Below, piece after piece: positions 12,931-22,209 of a stretch of 32,030 nucleotides of DNA (position 1 is the first letter of the stretch; every line of letters begins with the position of its first letter). The DNA lies in IMG/VR virus record IMGVR_UViG_3300017714_000081, positions 1 through 32,030 of that record; one strand, given 5' to 3'. Below the pieces are notes generated by a model that was given only the letters and a program-made list of their open reading frames with translations, was not told where the DNA came from and ran no database searches. Origin of the DNA: a virus. The translations under genes and the position numbers were made by a program.

Positions 12931-15154
12931 ATTATATAAAGAATTAAAAGGAGTTATTCCTAAATCTGTTTTATCTAATAAAAACAGAGGGAGGTCTTGG
13001 GCGTACGGTTATAATGAGAAATATGATATAGTGGTTATATCTAAAGACGGTCAAATAGGTAGCGTTATAGATATAAATGGATTAAAAATAGGAATGCCTA
13101 AAGTCCCTACAAAAGTTTTTAAAAGATCAGAAGAAAAAAAAGATCAATACTGGGAGGCTGTACCCTTATCTAAAGAGTTAAATAGAATAAAATCTATATT
13201 TCAGTGGCATGAAACTCCTGACAACTTTAAGTCTCAATGGGTAGATTATATAGAAAAAGAGTTTGACAGAAGAGAGCAGGGCTTTTGGTTTATGAATAAT
13301 GGAGTCCCTACCTATATCACAGGCACTCATTATATGTATTTGCAGTGGACAAAAATTGATGTAGGTAATCCAGATTTTAGAGAAGCTAATAGAATTTTCT
13401 ATATATTCTGGGAAGCTTCTAAAGCTGATAAAAGAAGCTTTGGAATGTGTTATTTAAAAATAAGGCGTTCAGGATTTTCATTTATGAGTTCATGTGAAGG
13501 TGTTAACCAGGCTACTATTACTAAAGACTCAAGGATAGGAATATTATCTAAAAGTGGGTCTGATGCTAAAAAAATGTTTACTGATAAAGTTGTTCCTATC
13601 TCTAATAATTACCCATTCTTTTTTAAGCCTATTCAAGATGGTATGGATAAACCTAAAACAGAATTAGCATATAGAGTACCGGCTTCTAAGATTACAAAAA
13701 AAAATATGTACCATTTAGCTGATGAAGAACTTGAAGGATTAGACACCACTATTGACTGGAAAAACACAGGAGATAACAGTTATGATGGTGAAAAATTACA
13801 ATTACTACTTCATGATGAAAGTGGTAAATGGGAAAAACCTGATAACATTTTAAATAACTGGAGGGTAACAAAAACTTGTTTACGTTTAGGTAGCAAGGTT
13901 ATTGGAAAGTGTATGATGGGATCAACTTCGAACGCTTTAGATAAGGGGGGAAGAAATTTTAAATCACTTTATGAGGATTCTTTTCCTTCTAAAAGAAACG
14001 CAAATGGCCAAACAAAAAGCGGCCTATATTGTTTATTTATACCTATGGAATGGAACTTTGAGGGATATATAGACAGATATGGAATGCCTGTTTTTAAAAC
14101 TCCCGCCAAACCTATTGTAGGTATAGATGGTGAAGATATTAATATAGGAGCAATAGATTATTGGGAAAATGAAGTTAGTTCTTTGACGCAAGATCCTGAC
14201 GCTTTAAATGAATTTTACAGACAATTTCCAAGAACAGAGTCTCATGCGTTTAGAGATGAAAGCAAACAATCTTTATTTAACTTAACTAAAATATATCAAC
14301 AAGTAGATTATAATGACTCTTTAATAATGGATCACCATACAACAAGAGGATCTTTTCAGTGGAAAGATGGAGTTAAAGATACTGAAGTAATATGGTCCCC
14401 TAATAAAAATGGAAGATTTTTAGTAACCTGGACACCAGGGAAGGGTTTGATGAATAAAGTTATAACAGCCAGAGGTATGAAAAAACCAGGGAATGAACAC
14501 TTAGGTTCTTTTGGTTGTGATTCTTATGATATATCTGGCGTAGTTGTAGGGAAGGGTTCTAACGGAGCATTGCATGGTCTGACTAAATTTAATATGGATA
14601 GTGCGCCAAGTAATGAGTTTTTTTTAGAATATATAGCACGCCCACAGACTGCGGAAATATTTTTTGAAGAAGTATTAATGGCTTGTGTTTTTTATGGGAT
14701 GCCTATACTTTGTGAAAACAATAAACCTCGCTTATTGTATCACTTTAAAAATAGAGGATATAGAGGATATTGTTTAAATCGTCCTGACAAAACCTATAAC
14801 AAATTATCTAAAACAGAAAAAGAATTAGGAGGAATACCTAACACTTCTGAAGACGTAAAACAATCTCATGCTTCAGCAATAGAATCTTATATTGAAAAGC
14901 ATGTTGGTATTGATTTATTAGGGGATTATAGAGATCAAGATGATATGGGAAGGATGTATTTTCAAAGAACTTTAGAAGACTGGGCTAAGTTTGATATTAA
15001 CAATAGAACTAAGTTTGATGCAGCTATTAGTTCAGGATTAGCTATCATGGCTAACCAAAAACACTTATATACTCCATCTAAAGAAAAATCAAAAATAAGT
15101 ATTAACTTTGCAAGATATAATAATAAGAATACATTAAGTAAAATAATTACATGA
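12908..15154 (+). CDS. terL: Terminase large subunit
   Basis: 748 residues from a TTG start at 12908; an upstream in-frame stop leaves no earlier start, and no ATG occurs until residue 63, so the start is uncertain. ATPase: a degenerate Walker A RRSGFS (186-191) without the usual Gly-Lys-Thr/Ser, Walker B LLLHDE (Asp303, Glu304) and coupling motif GSTSN (338-342). Nuclease, RNase H-like: Asp538 in GCDSYD, Glu603 in LCENN, Asp704 in FDAAISSGLA. It packages DNA into the prohead through the portal and cuts it. Length is at the long end for the family. It overlaps the portal gene by ATGA. Confidence 0.9.
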   Translation: MQSQDQNKLYKELKGVIPKSVLSNKNRGRSWAYGYNEKYDIVVISKDGQIGSVIDINGLKIGMPKVPTKVFKRSEEKKDQYWEAVPLSKELNRIKSIFQWHETPDNFKSQWVDYIEKEFDRREQGFWFMNNGVPTYITGTHYMYLQWTKIDVGNPDFREANRIFYIFWEASKADKRSFGMCYLKIRRSGFSFMSSCEGVNQATITKDSRIGILSKSGSDAKKMFTDKVVPISNNYPFFFKPIQDGMDKPKTELAYRVPASKITKKNMYHLADEELEGLDTTIDWKNTGDNSYDGEKLQLLLHDESGKWEKPDNILNNWRVTKTCLRLGSKVIGKCMMGSTSNALDKGGRNFKSLYEDSFPSKRNANGQTKSGLYCLFIPMEWNFEGYIDRYGMPVFKTPAKPIVGIDGEDINIGAIDYWENEVSSLTQDPDALNEFYRQFPRTESHAFRDESKQSLFNLTKIYQQVDYNDSLIMDHHTTRGSFQWKDGVKDTEVIWSPNKNGRFLVTWTPGKGLMNKVITARGMKKPGNEHLGSFGCDSYDISGVVVGKGSNGALHGLTKFNMDSAPSNEFFLEYIARPQTAEIFFEEVLMACVFYGMPILCENNKPRLLYHFKNRGYRGYCLNRPDKTYNKLSKTEKELGGIPNTSEDVKQSHASAIESYIEKHVGIDLLGDYRDQDDMGRMYFQRTLEDWAKFDINNRTKFDAAISSGLAIMANQKHLYTPSKEKSKISINFARYNNKNTLSKIIT

Positions 15155-17586
15155 AAGCAGTCACTATAAATATCCAATCAGCTGCCTTCCCAGATCAATT
15201 TGTGTCCGATGCAGATAAAAAGAAAAAAACTTTTGGGTTACAGGTAGGTCAAGCAATACAATACGAATGGTTTAGAAAGGATGGCATGAATTGTAGATTC
15301 TACAATCAGTGGGCAGATTTTAACCGACTAAGACTGTATGCGAGAGGAGAGCAATCAGTTGCAAAATATAAAAACGAATTAGCGGTAGATGGAGATTTAT
15401 CTTACCTTAACTTAGACTGGTCGCCTATTCCTGTTATACCTAAGTTTGTTGATATAGTAGTAAATGGAATGGCGGATAGATTATTTAAAGTAAATTGCCA
15501 GGCACAAGATGCTATGTCTGCAGAAAAAAGAAATGAATTTCAAAAGATGATTGAGGTAAATGTGGCTGCTCAAGATTTATTTCATCAAGTTGAAAAAGAT
15601 TTTCAAATGAATGTTTTTCAAGTAGACCCCAAAACACTTCCTCAAAGTGATGCTGAAATGGAGTTGTACATGCAATTAAATTATAAACCAGGGATAGAAA
15701 TTGCTAATGAAATTGCTATTAACACTATGCTGGAAGAAAATCATTATTCTGATATTCGTAAAAGAGTAGATTATGATTTAACTACTATAGGTATAGGTAT
15801 TACTAAACACATGTTTCAGCAAGGAGATGGTATTCGTGTAGAGTATGTAGACCCTGCAAATGTAGTTTATAGTTATACTGAAGATCCTTATTTTAAAGAT
15901 TGTTTTTATTGGGGTGAACTTAAGACAGTTCCTATTTCGGAGGTGTTAAAAATCAATCCAGATTTAACAACAGAAGATTTAGAGGAAATATCAAAATATA
16001 GTCAAGCTTGGTATGATTACTATAATACAGCTGCTATTTATGAGAATAGTATGTTTGCAAGAGACACTTGTACATTGTTGTTTTTTAATTATAAAACTAC
16101 TAATAGTTTTGTTTATAAGAAAAAACAAACTGCAGAAGGAACTTTTAAAACAGTAGAAAAAGATGATCAATTTAACCCTCCAGAAGAAATGATGGAGGAG
16201 GGTAATTTTGAAAGAGTAGAAAAAAGAATTGACGTATGGTATGATGGGGTTATGGTAATGGGAAGCAATATGCTTCTTAAGTGGGAAATGATGGAGAATA
16301 TGGTCCGTCCTAATTCTGCCAATCAACATGCCATGTCTAACTATGTAGCGTGCGCTCCAAGAATGTATAAAGGTATTTTAGATTCTTTAGTTAAAAGAAT
16401 GATTCCTTTTGCAGATTTAATTCAAATAAGTCATTTAAAATTACAACAAGTTGTTTCTAAGGTAGTTCCTGACGGGGTATTTATTGATGCTGACGGATTA
16501 AGTGAGGTAGATTTAGGAACGGGTAATGCTTATGATCCTTCAGATGCTTTACGATTATACTTTCAAACAGGTAGTGTAGTGGGTAGAAGTTATACTCAAG
16601 ACGGAGAATATAATAATGCAAAAGTTCCAATTACTCAGTTAACATCTAATAGTGGTAGTAGTAAGATGCAAATGCTTATAGGTAATTATAATCACTATTT
16701 AGGAATGATAAGGCAAGTAACTGGATTAAATGAAGCCAGGGATGCTTCTACTCCTGACCCTAACTCTTTAGTGGGTGTTCAGAAGTTAGCAGCGTTAAAT
16801 TCTAATGTAGCTACCAGACACATTCTTAATTCAAGTTTATATATAACCAGAACTTTAGCTGAAGCTCTTTCAATAAGGACTGCGGATGTGTTAGAATACG
16901 CTGACTTTAAAGATGAATTTGCTATGCAAATTGGTAAATATAATTTAGGAATTATAGAAGAAATTAAAAATTTATATTTATATGACTTTGGTGTGTTTAT
17001 TGAAATGAGTCCTGATGAAGAAGAAAAAGCTCAGTTAGAGGCTAATATTCAGGTAGCATTAAAAATGGGCGGAATTGATTTGGAAGACGCTATTGATATT
17101 AGAACTATTAATAATTTAAAAATGGCTAATCAATTATTAAAAGTTAAGCGTAAACAAAGTGCTGCCGAAAAGAAAGAGGCTGAAATGCAAAAGCAGGCTA
17201 TGCAAGGTCAACAGCAACAGGCTATTCAGAAGCAGGCGGCTCAGGCTAAAATGCAACAAACTCAGGCTGAATTACAAGCTAAGATTCAAATTAAAAAAGC
17301 AGAAATTGCTTTTGAAATTGAAAAACAAACTAACGAGGCTGATTTAAAAAGAAGACTAATGGATGTTGAATTTAACTACAACATGCAATTACGAGGTATG
17401 GAGCAACAGCAGGTAGATATGAGAGAAAAAAAGAAAGAAGAAGGTAAGTCTCAAAGAATAGCTGAAGGAAACACGCAACAATCTAAAATGATTGAGCAAA
17501 GAAAAAACAATTTGCCAGCTATGAATTTTGAGTCGAATGAAGATAGTTTAGATGGGTTTGATTTAGCAGAATTTAATCCCAGATAG
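15151..17586 (+). CDS. Portal protein, crAss-like type
   Basis: 811 residues, ATG overlapping the terminase stop. The N-terminal 600 residues carry a portal-type core (for example VIPKFVDIVVNGMADRL, about 87-103, then the conserved-looking EYVDPANVVYSYTEDP segment and VTGLNEARD), which I recognise as the portal of crAss-like and related Bacteroidota phages. The dodecameric ring would be the DNA gate and terminase dock. Residues about 670-780 are a Gln/Lys/Ala-rich coiled coil (QGQQQQAIQKQAAQAK...), and the tail is acidic. A promoter follows. Confidence 0.85.
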   Translation: MKAVTINIQSAAFPDQFVSDADKKKKTFGLQVGQAIQYEWFRKDGMNCRFYNQWADFNRLRLYARGEQSVAKYKNELAVDGDLSYLNLDWSPIPVIPKFVDIVVNGMADRLFKVNCQAQDAMSAEKRNEFQKMIEVNVAAQDLFHQVEKDFQMNVFQVDPKTLPQSDAEMELYMQLNYKPGIEIANEIAINTMLEENHYSDIRKRVDYDLTTIGIGITKHMFQQGDGIRVEYVDPANVVYSYTEDPYFKDCFYWGELKTVPISEVLKINPDLTTEDLEEISKYSQAWYDYYNTAAIYENSMFARDTCTLLFFNYKTTNSFVYKKKQTAEGTFKTVEKDDQFNPPEEMMEEGNFERVEKRIDVWYDGVMVMGSNMLLKWEMMENMVRPNSANQHAMSNYVACAPRMYKGILDSLVKRMIPFADLIQISHLKLQQVVSKVVPDGVFIDADGLSEVDLGTGNAYDPSDALRLYFQTGSVVGRSYTQDGEYNNAKVPITQLTSNSGSSKMQMLIGNYNHYLGMIRQVTGLNEARDASTPDPNSLVGVQKLAALNSNVATRHILNSSLYITRTLAEALSIRTADVLEYADFKDEFAMQIGKYNLGIIEEIKNLYLYDFGVFIEMSPDEEEKAQLEANIQVALKMGGIDLEDAIDIRTINNLKMANQLLKVKRKQSAAEKKEAEMQKQAMQGQQQQAIQKQAAQAKMQQTQAELQAKIQIKKAEIAFEIEKQTNEADLKRRLMDVEFNYNMQLRGMEQQQVDMREKKKEEGKSQRIAEGNTQQSKMIEQRKNNLPAMNFESNEDSLDGFDLAEFNPR

Positions 17587-17589
17587 CGC

Positions 17590-17621
17590 TTGAAAAAATA
17601 ATTAAATAAATATTAACTTTG
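17590..17621 (+). promoter_or_regulatory. Bacteroidota promoter: TTG (-33) and TAACTTTG (-7)
   Basis: TTG at 17590-17592 and TAACTTTG at 17614-17621 are separated by 21 bases, matching the Bacteroidota -33/-7 arrangement. The leader to ATG 17642 is A/T-rich. This is the best-formed promoter in the window and stands before the scaffold candidate and the major capsid gene, the proteins needed in greatest amounts. Confidence 0.75.
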
Positions 17622-17641
17622 CATAAATTAAATTAAATAAA

Positions 17642-18787
17642 ATGGAAGAAAATAAAAACGAAACAACTGAACAGCCAAAGTTCATTGTTAAAGAAGTAAC
17701 AGGTGTTGAGCAAAAATCAACTCAAGAAATAGAAAAAGAATTACTTGAGAAACATGAGGAAAAGTTTTCAGGCCCAAAAGAGGAAACCGTAGTTCCAGCT
17801 GTTGAAGAAAAAATAGAGGATTCGTCACCTGAAAAACCTAAGTCTGATGGGTTAAATGATGAAAGTATTCTTTCTTATATAAAAGAAAGATATGATAAAG
17901 ATATATCTTCAGTAGATGAGTTGTTTTCTACAACAAAAACTAACGAAGAATTACCTGAAGATGTTTCGGCATACTTTAAGTATAAAAAAGAAACTGGACG
18001 TGGAATTAATGATTTTGTAAAATTACAACAAAATTATGATGACATGGACAGTGATAAGGTGTTGTCTCAATATTATTCTCAAACTGAAGAAGGTTTAGAT
18101 AGTGAGGATATTAAAGATTTAATGTTAGATAAGTTTGGTTATGATAAAGATTTAGATGAACCAAGTGATATTAAAAAAATTGAGAGAGCAAAAAAGAAAG
18201 AACTTGTAAAAGCTAAAAAGTTTTTCAATGAACAAAAAGATAAATATAACACTCCTCTTGAGTCAAGCGGGGGTGGGTTATCTGATGAGGACAGAGAAAA
18301 GTTTAATAGCTATAAAAGTTATATAGAAGAATCTACTAATGCTAAAGAAGCGCAAAAGAAAAGGTACGATTATTTTTTAGATAAGACCAATCAGGTCTTT
18401 AACGATGAATTCAAAGGTTTTGAGTTCTCTGTCGGAGAAAATAATTTTACGTTTAAACCTGGTGATGCTAATGAGCTAAAGAGTAAACAGTCAGATGTCA
18501 ACACGTTCGTAAATAAATTTATGGACAAAGAGACAGGTTTGATGAATGATGCTCAAGGATATCATAGGGCAATGTCAGTAGCTATGAATATTGATAAGTT
18601 TGCTGAATTTTTTTACAATCAGGGGGTGACTCAGGCTGTAGACAAGGTAAGTAAAAAGTCTAAAAATATTAATATGGACATGCGTAAAACGCCTGTTTCA
18701 TTAAATAAAAATGGACTACAAATCAAAGCTGTAGGCGATACAAGTAGTGGTAGAGGACTCAAAATTAAAAGTATTAAAAAATTATAA
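17642..18787 (+). CDS. Scaffold-like acidic protein before the capsid gene
   Basis: 381 residues, rich in Glu, Asp and Lys, with a disordered acidic N-terminus (about 1-80), helical middle and a basic C-terminus ending GRGLKIKSIKKL. No catalytic motif. Position between portal and major capsid, charge pattern and basic tail are typical of phage capsid scaffolds, whose C-terminus binds the capsid protein. No sequence family recognised, so other structural roles are possible. Shares the strong promoter with the capsid gene. Confidence 0.6.
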   Translation: MEENKNETTEQPKFIVKEVTGVEQKSTQEIEKELLEKHEEKFSGPKEETVVPAVEEKIEDSSPEKPKSDGLNDESILSYIKERYDKDISSVDELFSTTKTNEELPEDVSAYFKYKKETGRGINDFVKLQQNYDDMDSDKVLSQYYSQTEEGLDSEDIKDLMLDKFGYDKDLDEPSDIKKIERAKKKELVKAKKFFNEQKDKYNTPLESSGGGLSDEDREKFNSYKSYIEESTNAKEAQKKRYDYFLDKTNQVFNDEFKGFEFSVGENNFTFKPGDANELKSKQSDVNTFVNKFMDKETGLMNDAQGYHRAMSVAMNIDKFAEFFYNQGVTQAVDKVSKKSKNINMDMRKTPVSLNKNGLQIKAVGDTSSGRGLKIKSIKKL

Positions 18788-18805
18788 ACTAAAAAATTAA
18801 AAACA

Positions 18806-20227
18806 ATGGCAGTAAATGCAACACCAGGGTTTGATCTTCAGCCAAGTGCGGAGAGAGTAGCCCTACCAAGTAATTACATTACCAACTTTGATTTCTTAAA
18901 TCAGTATCTTCCAGATACATACGAGAAAGAATTTGAAAGATATGGTAATAGAACAGTAGCTTCATTCTTAAGAATGGTAGGTGCTGAAATGCCTTCTAAC
19001 TCAGACATGATCAAATGGGCTGAGCAAGGAAGACTACACACTAAATACACTCAAGTAACTTTAGCAGCAACAGGTGCTACTACGGGTGTTTTAACAGTAA
19101 CAGACCCATTAGTACCAGCTGGTAGTAATGTAGCTGTAAGAGTAGGTCAAACTCTTTTTATATCTGACAACACTGCAGGTTCTACATTGCAAAATAAAGC
19201 AGTTGTAACAGGTGTACCAACAGCTACTACAATTAATGTAGCGTTTTATGAGCCTTTATCTGTAGTTCCAGCAGCTCCATCAACATTAACTATAATGATT
19301 TATGGTTCTGAATTTGCTAAAGGAACTCCAGGAATGGTAGACTCATTAGAGGCTAACGATGTATTCTTTGACAACAAACCAATTATCATTAAAGATACTT
19401 ACGAAGTAAGTGGTTCTGAAATGGCACAAATTGGATGGGTTGAAATTTCTACTGAAAATGGTGGATCAGGATACTTATGGTACATGAAGTCTGAGCACGA
19501 AACAAGATTAAGATTTGAGGACTACCTTGAAACTGCAATGATTGAAGCTGTTCCAGCTGCAACAGGTTCTGGTGCAGAGGCTGCTCTTTCTGGTGCAGCT
19601 CCTGCAGCTGGTGTGATCAATGCTGGTTCTGAAGGTGTATTCTTTGTAGTAGGAAGTAGAGGAAATGTTTGGGGTGGTGGTAATCCAACTACTTTAGCTG
19701 GTTTCGATACAGTTATTCAAAGACTTGACAAGCAAGGAGCTATTGAAGAAAATGTTATTTTCTGTAACAGACAATTCTCATTTGATATTGACGATATGTT
19801 AGCTGCTCAAAACTCTTACGGAGCGGGTGGTACTTCATACGGATTATTTGATAATGACGAAGACATGGCTTTAAATTTAGGTTTCACAGGATTCCGTAGA
19901 GGATATGATTTCTACAAGTCTGACTGGAAATACTTAAACGATGCTATAATGAGAGGTGATATTGTAGGTGGAAACATCAACGGACTTTTAGTTCCTGCTG
20001 GTTCTACTTCTGTATATGATCAAGTGTTAGGAAAGAACGCTAAGCGTCCATTCTTACATGTTAGATACAGAGCTTCTGAAACTGAAGACAGACGTTACAA
20101 AACTTGGATTACTGGTTCTGCTGGTGGTGCAAGAACATCTTCTTTAGATGCTATGCAAGTTAACTTCTTGAGTGAAAGAGCTTGTTGTACTTTAGGTGCA
20201 AACAACTTCTTCTTATTCCAAGACTAA
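18806..20227 (+). CDS. Major capsid protein, crAss-like type
   Basis: 473 residues. Near the N-terminus FLNQYLPDTYEKEFERYGNR, TVASFLRMVGAEMP and WAEQGRLH (about 30-78) match what I recall of crAss-like major capsid proteins; the HK97 fold is expected. Residues about 84-167 look like an inserted beta-module related to modules in other virion genes here. Codon use differs from neighbours: Phe, Asn, Tyr and Asp are often TTC, AAC, TAC and GAC, as expected of a highly expressed gene. It is followed at once by a strong terminator hairpin. Confidence 0.9.
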   Translation: MAVNATPGFDLQPSAERVALPSNYITNFDFLNQYLPDTYEKEFERYGNRTVASFLRMVGAEMPSNSDMIKWAEQGRLHTKYTQVTLAATGATTGVLTVTDPLVPAGSNVAVRVGQTLFISDNTAGSTLQNKAVVTGVPTATTINVAFYEPLSVVPAAPSTLTIMIYGSEFAKGTPGMVDSLEANDVFFDNKPIIIKDTYEVSGSEMAQIGWVEISTENGGSGYLWYMKSEHETRLRFEDYLETAMIEAVPAATGSGAEAALSGAAPAAGVINAGSEGVFFVVGSRGNVWGGGNPTTLAGFDTVIQRLDKQGAIEENVIFCNRQFSFDIDDMLAAQNSYGAGGTSYGLFDNDEDMALNLGFTGFRRGYDFYKSDWKYLNDAIMRGDIVGGNINGLLVPAGSTSVYDQVLGKNAKRPFLHVRYRASETEDRRYKTWITGSAGGARTSSLDAMQVNFLSERACCTLGANNFFLFQD

Positions 20228-20241
20228 GTAACACTAATTTA

Positions 20242-20271
20242 GGGGGGGATTAATTTCCTCCCCTTTTTTTT
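20242..20271 (+). terminator. Rho-independent terminator after the capsid gene
   Basis: Left arm GGGGGGGA (20242-20249), loop TTAATT (20250-20255), right arm TCCTCCCC (20256-20263): eight pairs including one G-T wobble, then eight T (20264-20271). It should end most transcripts of the 17590 promoter. Confidence 0.85.
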
Positions 20272-20278
20272 AACTTTA
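20271..20278 (+). promoter_or_regulatory. Possible weak -7 element (TAACTTTA) fused to the terminator
   Basis: TAACTTTA differs from TAnnTTTG only in the last base and overlaps the final T of the terminator. The two downstream terminators have a full -7 element in the same place, so this is probably the equivalent promoter for the 20294 gene. Confidence 0.4.
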
Positions 20279-20293
20279 ATTAAATTATATAAA

Positions 20294-21037
20294 ATGAAAA
20301 CAAAAAAAACAATGGTAGCTAAGAGCTACAAATTAAAAAACAACAGAACTCCTTTAGCATATATGCTTTCTTCTCATCACTCTAAAAGAACTAATCTTTT
20401 ATATTTTGACGAAGAGACAGGAGTTAATAGGCCACTTCGTTATGCAAGAAACCAAAAATCACCTTTTGAGGATGAGCAAGATGGTAATGCAATAATGGAG
20501 CCTATTGTCTTTGAAGATGGACTTCTTCACGTTCAAAAAACAAACCAAGTACTTCAACACTTTCTTTCTTTACATCCTGGTAATGGAAATTTATTTGAAG
20601 AAATAAATCAAGCAAAAGATGCTGCTGAAGAAATGGAAATGGAAAACATAATTTTAGACGCTCAACTTTTGGCTCGTGATTTATCTGTAGAAAAAATGGC
20701 TACTATAGGTAGAGTTCTTATGGGGTCTCAGGTGGATAGTATGAGTACAGCTGAATTAAAAAGAGATATATTAGTTTTTTCAAGAACTTATCCTATTGAA
20801 TTTTTAGATGTTTTAAACGATCCAACTTTACAAGTTCAAGATGATGTAGTTATTTTCTTCCAAAAAGGTATGCTTGCTTTAAGAAACAAACAAAGAGATG
20901 TGTACTTTAATTTACCTCAAAATAAAAAGAAACTATTAACTGTTCCTTTTGGGGAAGATCATCATGATATAGTTGCTTCTTACATGCAAAGAGATGAAGG
21001 TATAGAGACTTATAAACTTTTAAAGAAAAATTTATAA
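20294..21037 (+). CDS. Head-region protein downstream of capsid (unknown function)
   Basis: 247 residues, soluble, mixed charge. Distinct segments are YKLKNNRTPLAYMLSSHHSK, LLYFDEETGVNRPLRYARNQ with KSPFEDEQDGNA, and a helical C-terminal half with VFSRTYPIEFLDVL. I recall this head-proximal protein in marine Bacteroidota phages but not a function. It is a single-gene unit set between two terminators with its own weak promoter, so its dose appears to be set independently of the capsid. A capsid stabiliser or packaging accessory is a reasonable guess. Confidence 0.65.
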   Translation: MKTKKTMVAKSYKLKNNRTPLAYMLSSHHSKRTNLLYFDEETGVNRPLRYARNQKSPFEDEQDGNAIMEPIVFEDGLLHVQKTNQVLQHFLSLHPGNGNLFEEINQAKDAAEEMEMENIILDAQLLARDLSVEKMATIGRVLMGSQVDSMSTAELKRDILVFSRTYPIEFLDVLNDPTLQVQDDVVIFFQKGMLALRNKQRDVYFNLPQNKKKLLTVPFGEDHHDIVASYMQRDEGIETYKLLKKNL

Positions 21038-21061
21038 AATAATATAAGCACAATAAAAGAG

Positions 21062-21087
21062 ACACCCTAATAAGGGTGTTTTTTTTT
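21062..21087 (+). terminator. Rho-independent terminator after the 20294 gene
   Basis: ACACCC (21062-21067), loop TAATAA, GGGTGT (21074-21079), then a run of T to 21087. Six perfect pairs, extendable by wobble and A-T pairs. Three bases separate it from the next -7 element. Confidence 0.85.
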
Positions 21088-21090
21088 ATG

Positions 21091-21098
21091 TATATTTG
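21091..21098 (+). promoter_or_regulatory. Bacteroidota-type promoter -7 element (TATATTTG)
   Basis: TATATTTG fits TAnnTTTG and begins four bases after the terminator T-run. The leader runs to the ATG at 21132. This shows that a longer reading from TTG at 21096 would start within the promoter, so 21132 is the better start. Confidence 0.65.
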
Positions 21099-21131
21099 CA
21101 CTTTATTAACCCATTAAAAACTTTTTATAAA

Positions 21132-21410
21132 ATGGAAAAATTCTTATCAATCCCAGTTACAGGCTCTGGGGACGTTCTTTTGAATGTAAACGATGTCCTG
21201 TCAGTAACAGCTGCAAGTGCAACTGCGACTACTACAGTAATAACTTACCTTAACGGTAATACTGCAACAATTACTGCTGCTGCTCAAGTAGCTTTCAGTA
21301 TGAGAAAATTTATTACAGACTCTATGGTTTCTGCATTATCAACTTCTTGGACTCGTGTGGTTTATAAAGCTGTACCACCACAGGCTGTATCAGGAATAGT
21401 AATAGCATAA
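21132..21410 (+). CDS. Small virion protein, short paralogue of the 21413 product
   Basis: 92 residues from ATG 21132 (A/T-rich leader; the earlier TTG at 21096 lies within the promoter and is rejected). It opens MEKFLSIPVTGSGDVLLNVN and ends in a helix plus strands (SMRKFITDSMVSALSTSWT, then VVYKA). The next gene's product has the same ends but is much longer in the middle, so the two are tandem duplicates. Placement among head-to-tail genes suggests a minor capsid or tail decoration. No database family recognised. Confidence 0.7.
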   Translation: MEKFLSIPVTGSGDVLLNVNDVLSVTAASATATTTVITYLNGNTATITAAAQVAFSMRKFITDSMVSALSTSWTRVVYKAVPPQAVSGIVIA

Positions 21411-21412
21411 TT

Positions 21413-22189
21413 ATGGGAAAGTTTATTAACGTGCCCCTCCCGCTTTACAGCGTAACAGCGGACATGGCTAACCCAACAATATCCAGTACAACTACTGGAG
21501 CTGCAACGGGGAAATTAACTGACTCAGGCGGAGGATTCAGTGGTGTTATAAATGTAGGAGATATTATTTTAGAGACTACTATTTGGCAACTTGCTACAGT
21601 AACTAAAGTAGATAGTGATACGGTGTTAAGTATTGAGGGAGCAGCAACTGCTGCTTTGGAGACTTCTGGTGCTGTTTTTAAAATATGGACTCCTTCAAAT
21701 GCATATAGTTTTAAGATAGCTACTGGAACATTTTTAGCAGATGTGAGAGTAGGTGATGTGGTAATAAATACCACTAAAGGTTATAGCGCTAAAGTTACAA
21801 AGGTAGAGACTCAAAGTGCTTTACAGCTGGATTCTATAATTTTTGACGATAATGGATCTGACACTGCTGTTGTTATATCTCAAAGTGGTTTTGGTGGTAG
21901 ATTAGTAAATTTAAACAATATAGTAATGAGCACACCAACTGCTGGTGGAGCGGGAACTACTCCTATTGTTTTAACTTACAAAACTAAAACTGCAGCTAAT
22001 GATATTTTAACTATTACTATTGCAGAAGCTCAAGCTAATTATAGTTGGCAAAAAGCTTTTGAAAAATTAATGCTTGAAACTTTGGAGTCAGAATGGACAA
22101 ATGTTGTAGGTGAAATGCCTTTAATTGCTGCCCCTGTAGTTGCTTCAAAACCAGCTATACTTTATGCAACAGGTGTAGCTTTAGCTTAG
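21413..22189 (+). CDS. Virion protein with two inserted beta-modules
   Basis: 258 residues. N-terminus MGKFINVPLP and the C-terminal about 95 residues (LVNLNNIVMS..., LTYKTKTAANDILTITIAEA, then SWQKAFEKLMLETLESEWTN) align with the 92-residue upstream protein. Between them are two tandem copies of the recurrent beta-module: about 33-91 (VGDIILETT, ATVTKVDSDTVLSI) and 99-156 (VGDVVINTT, AKVTKVETQSALQL). Starts two bases after the upstream stop; ends before a terminator. Likely virion surface or connector component. Confidence 0.72.
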   Translation: MGKFINVPLPLYSVTADMANPTISSTTTGAATGKLTDSGGGFSGVINVGDIILETTIWQLATVTKVDSDTVLSIEGAATAALETSGAVFKIWTPSNAYSFKIATGTFLADVRVGDVVINTTKGYSAKVTKVETQSALQLDSIIFDDNGSDTAVVISQSGFGGRLVNLNNIVMSTPTAGGAGTTPIVLTYKTKTAANDILTITIAEAQANYSWQKAFEKLMLETLESEWTNVVGEMPLIAAPVVASKPAILYATGVALA

Positions 22190-22209
22190 GTTGTATTATA
22201 CATATTAAG

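Noticed and set aside
17159-17347. 62-codon basic frame inside the portal gene.
   Set aside because: It is the shifted reading of the Gln/Lys/Ala-rich coiled-coil codons of the portal.
21096-21131. Extended start (TTG at 21096) for the 92-residue protein.
   Set aside because: The TTG is part of the TATATTTG promoter element; ATG 21132 has an A/T-rich leader and matches the paralogue's N-terminus.
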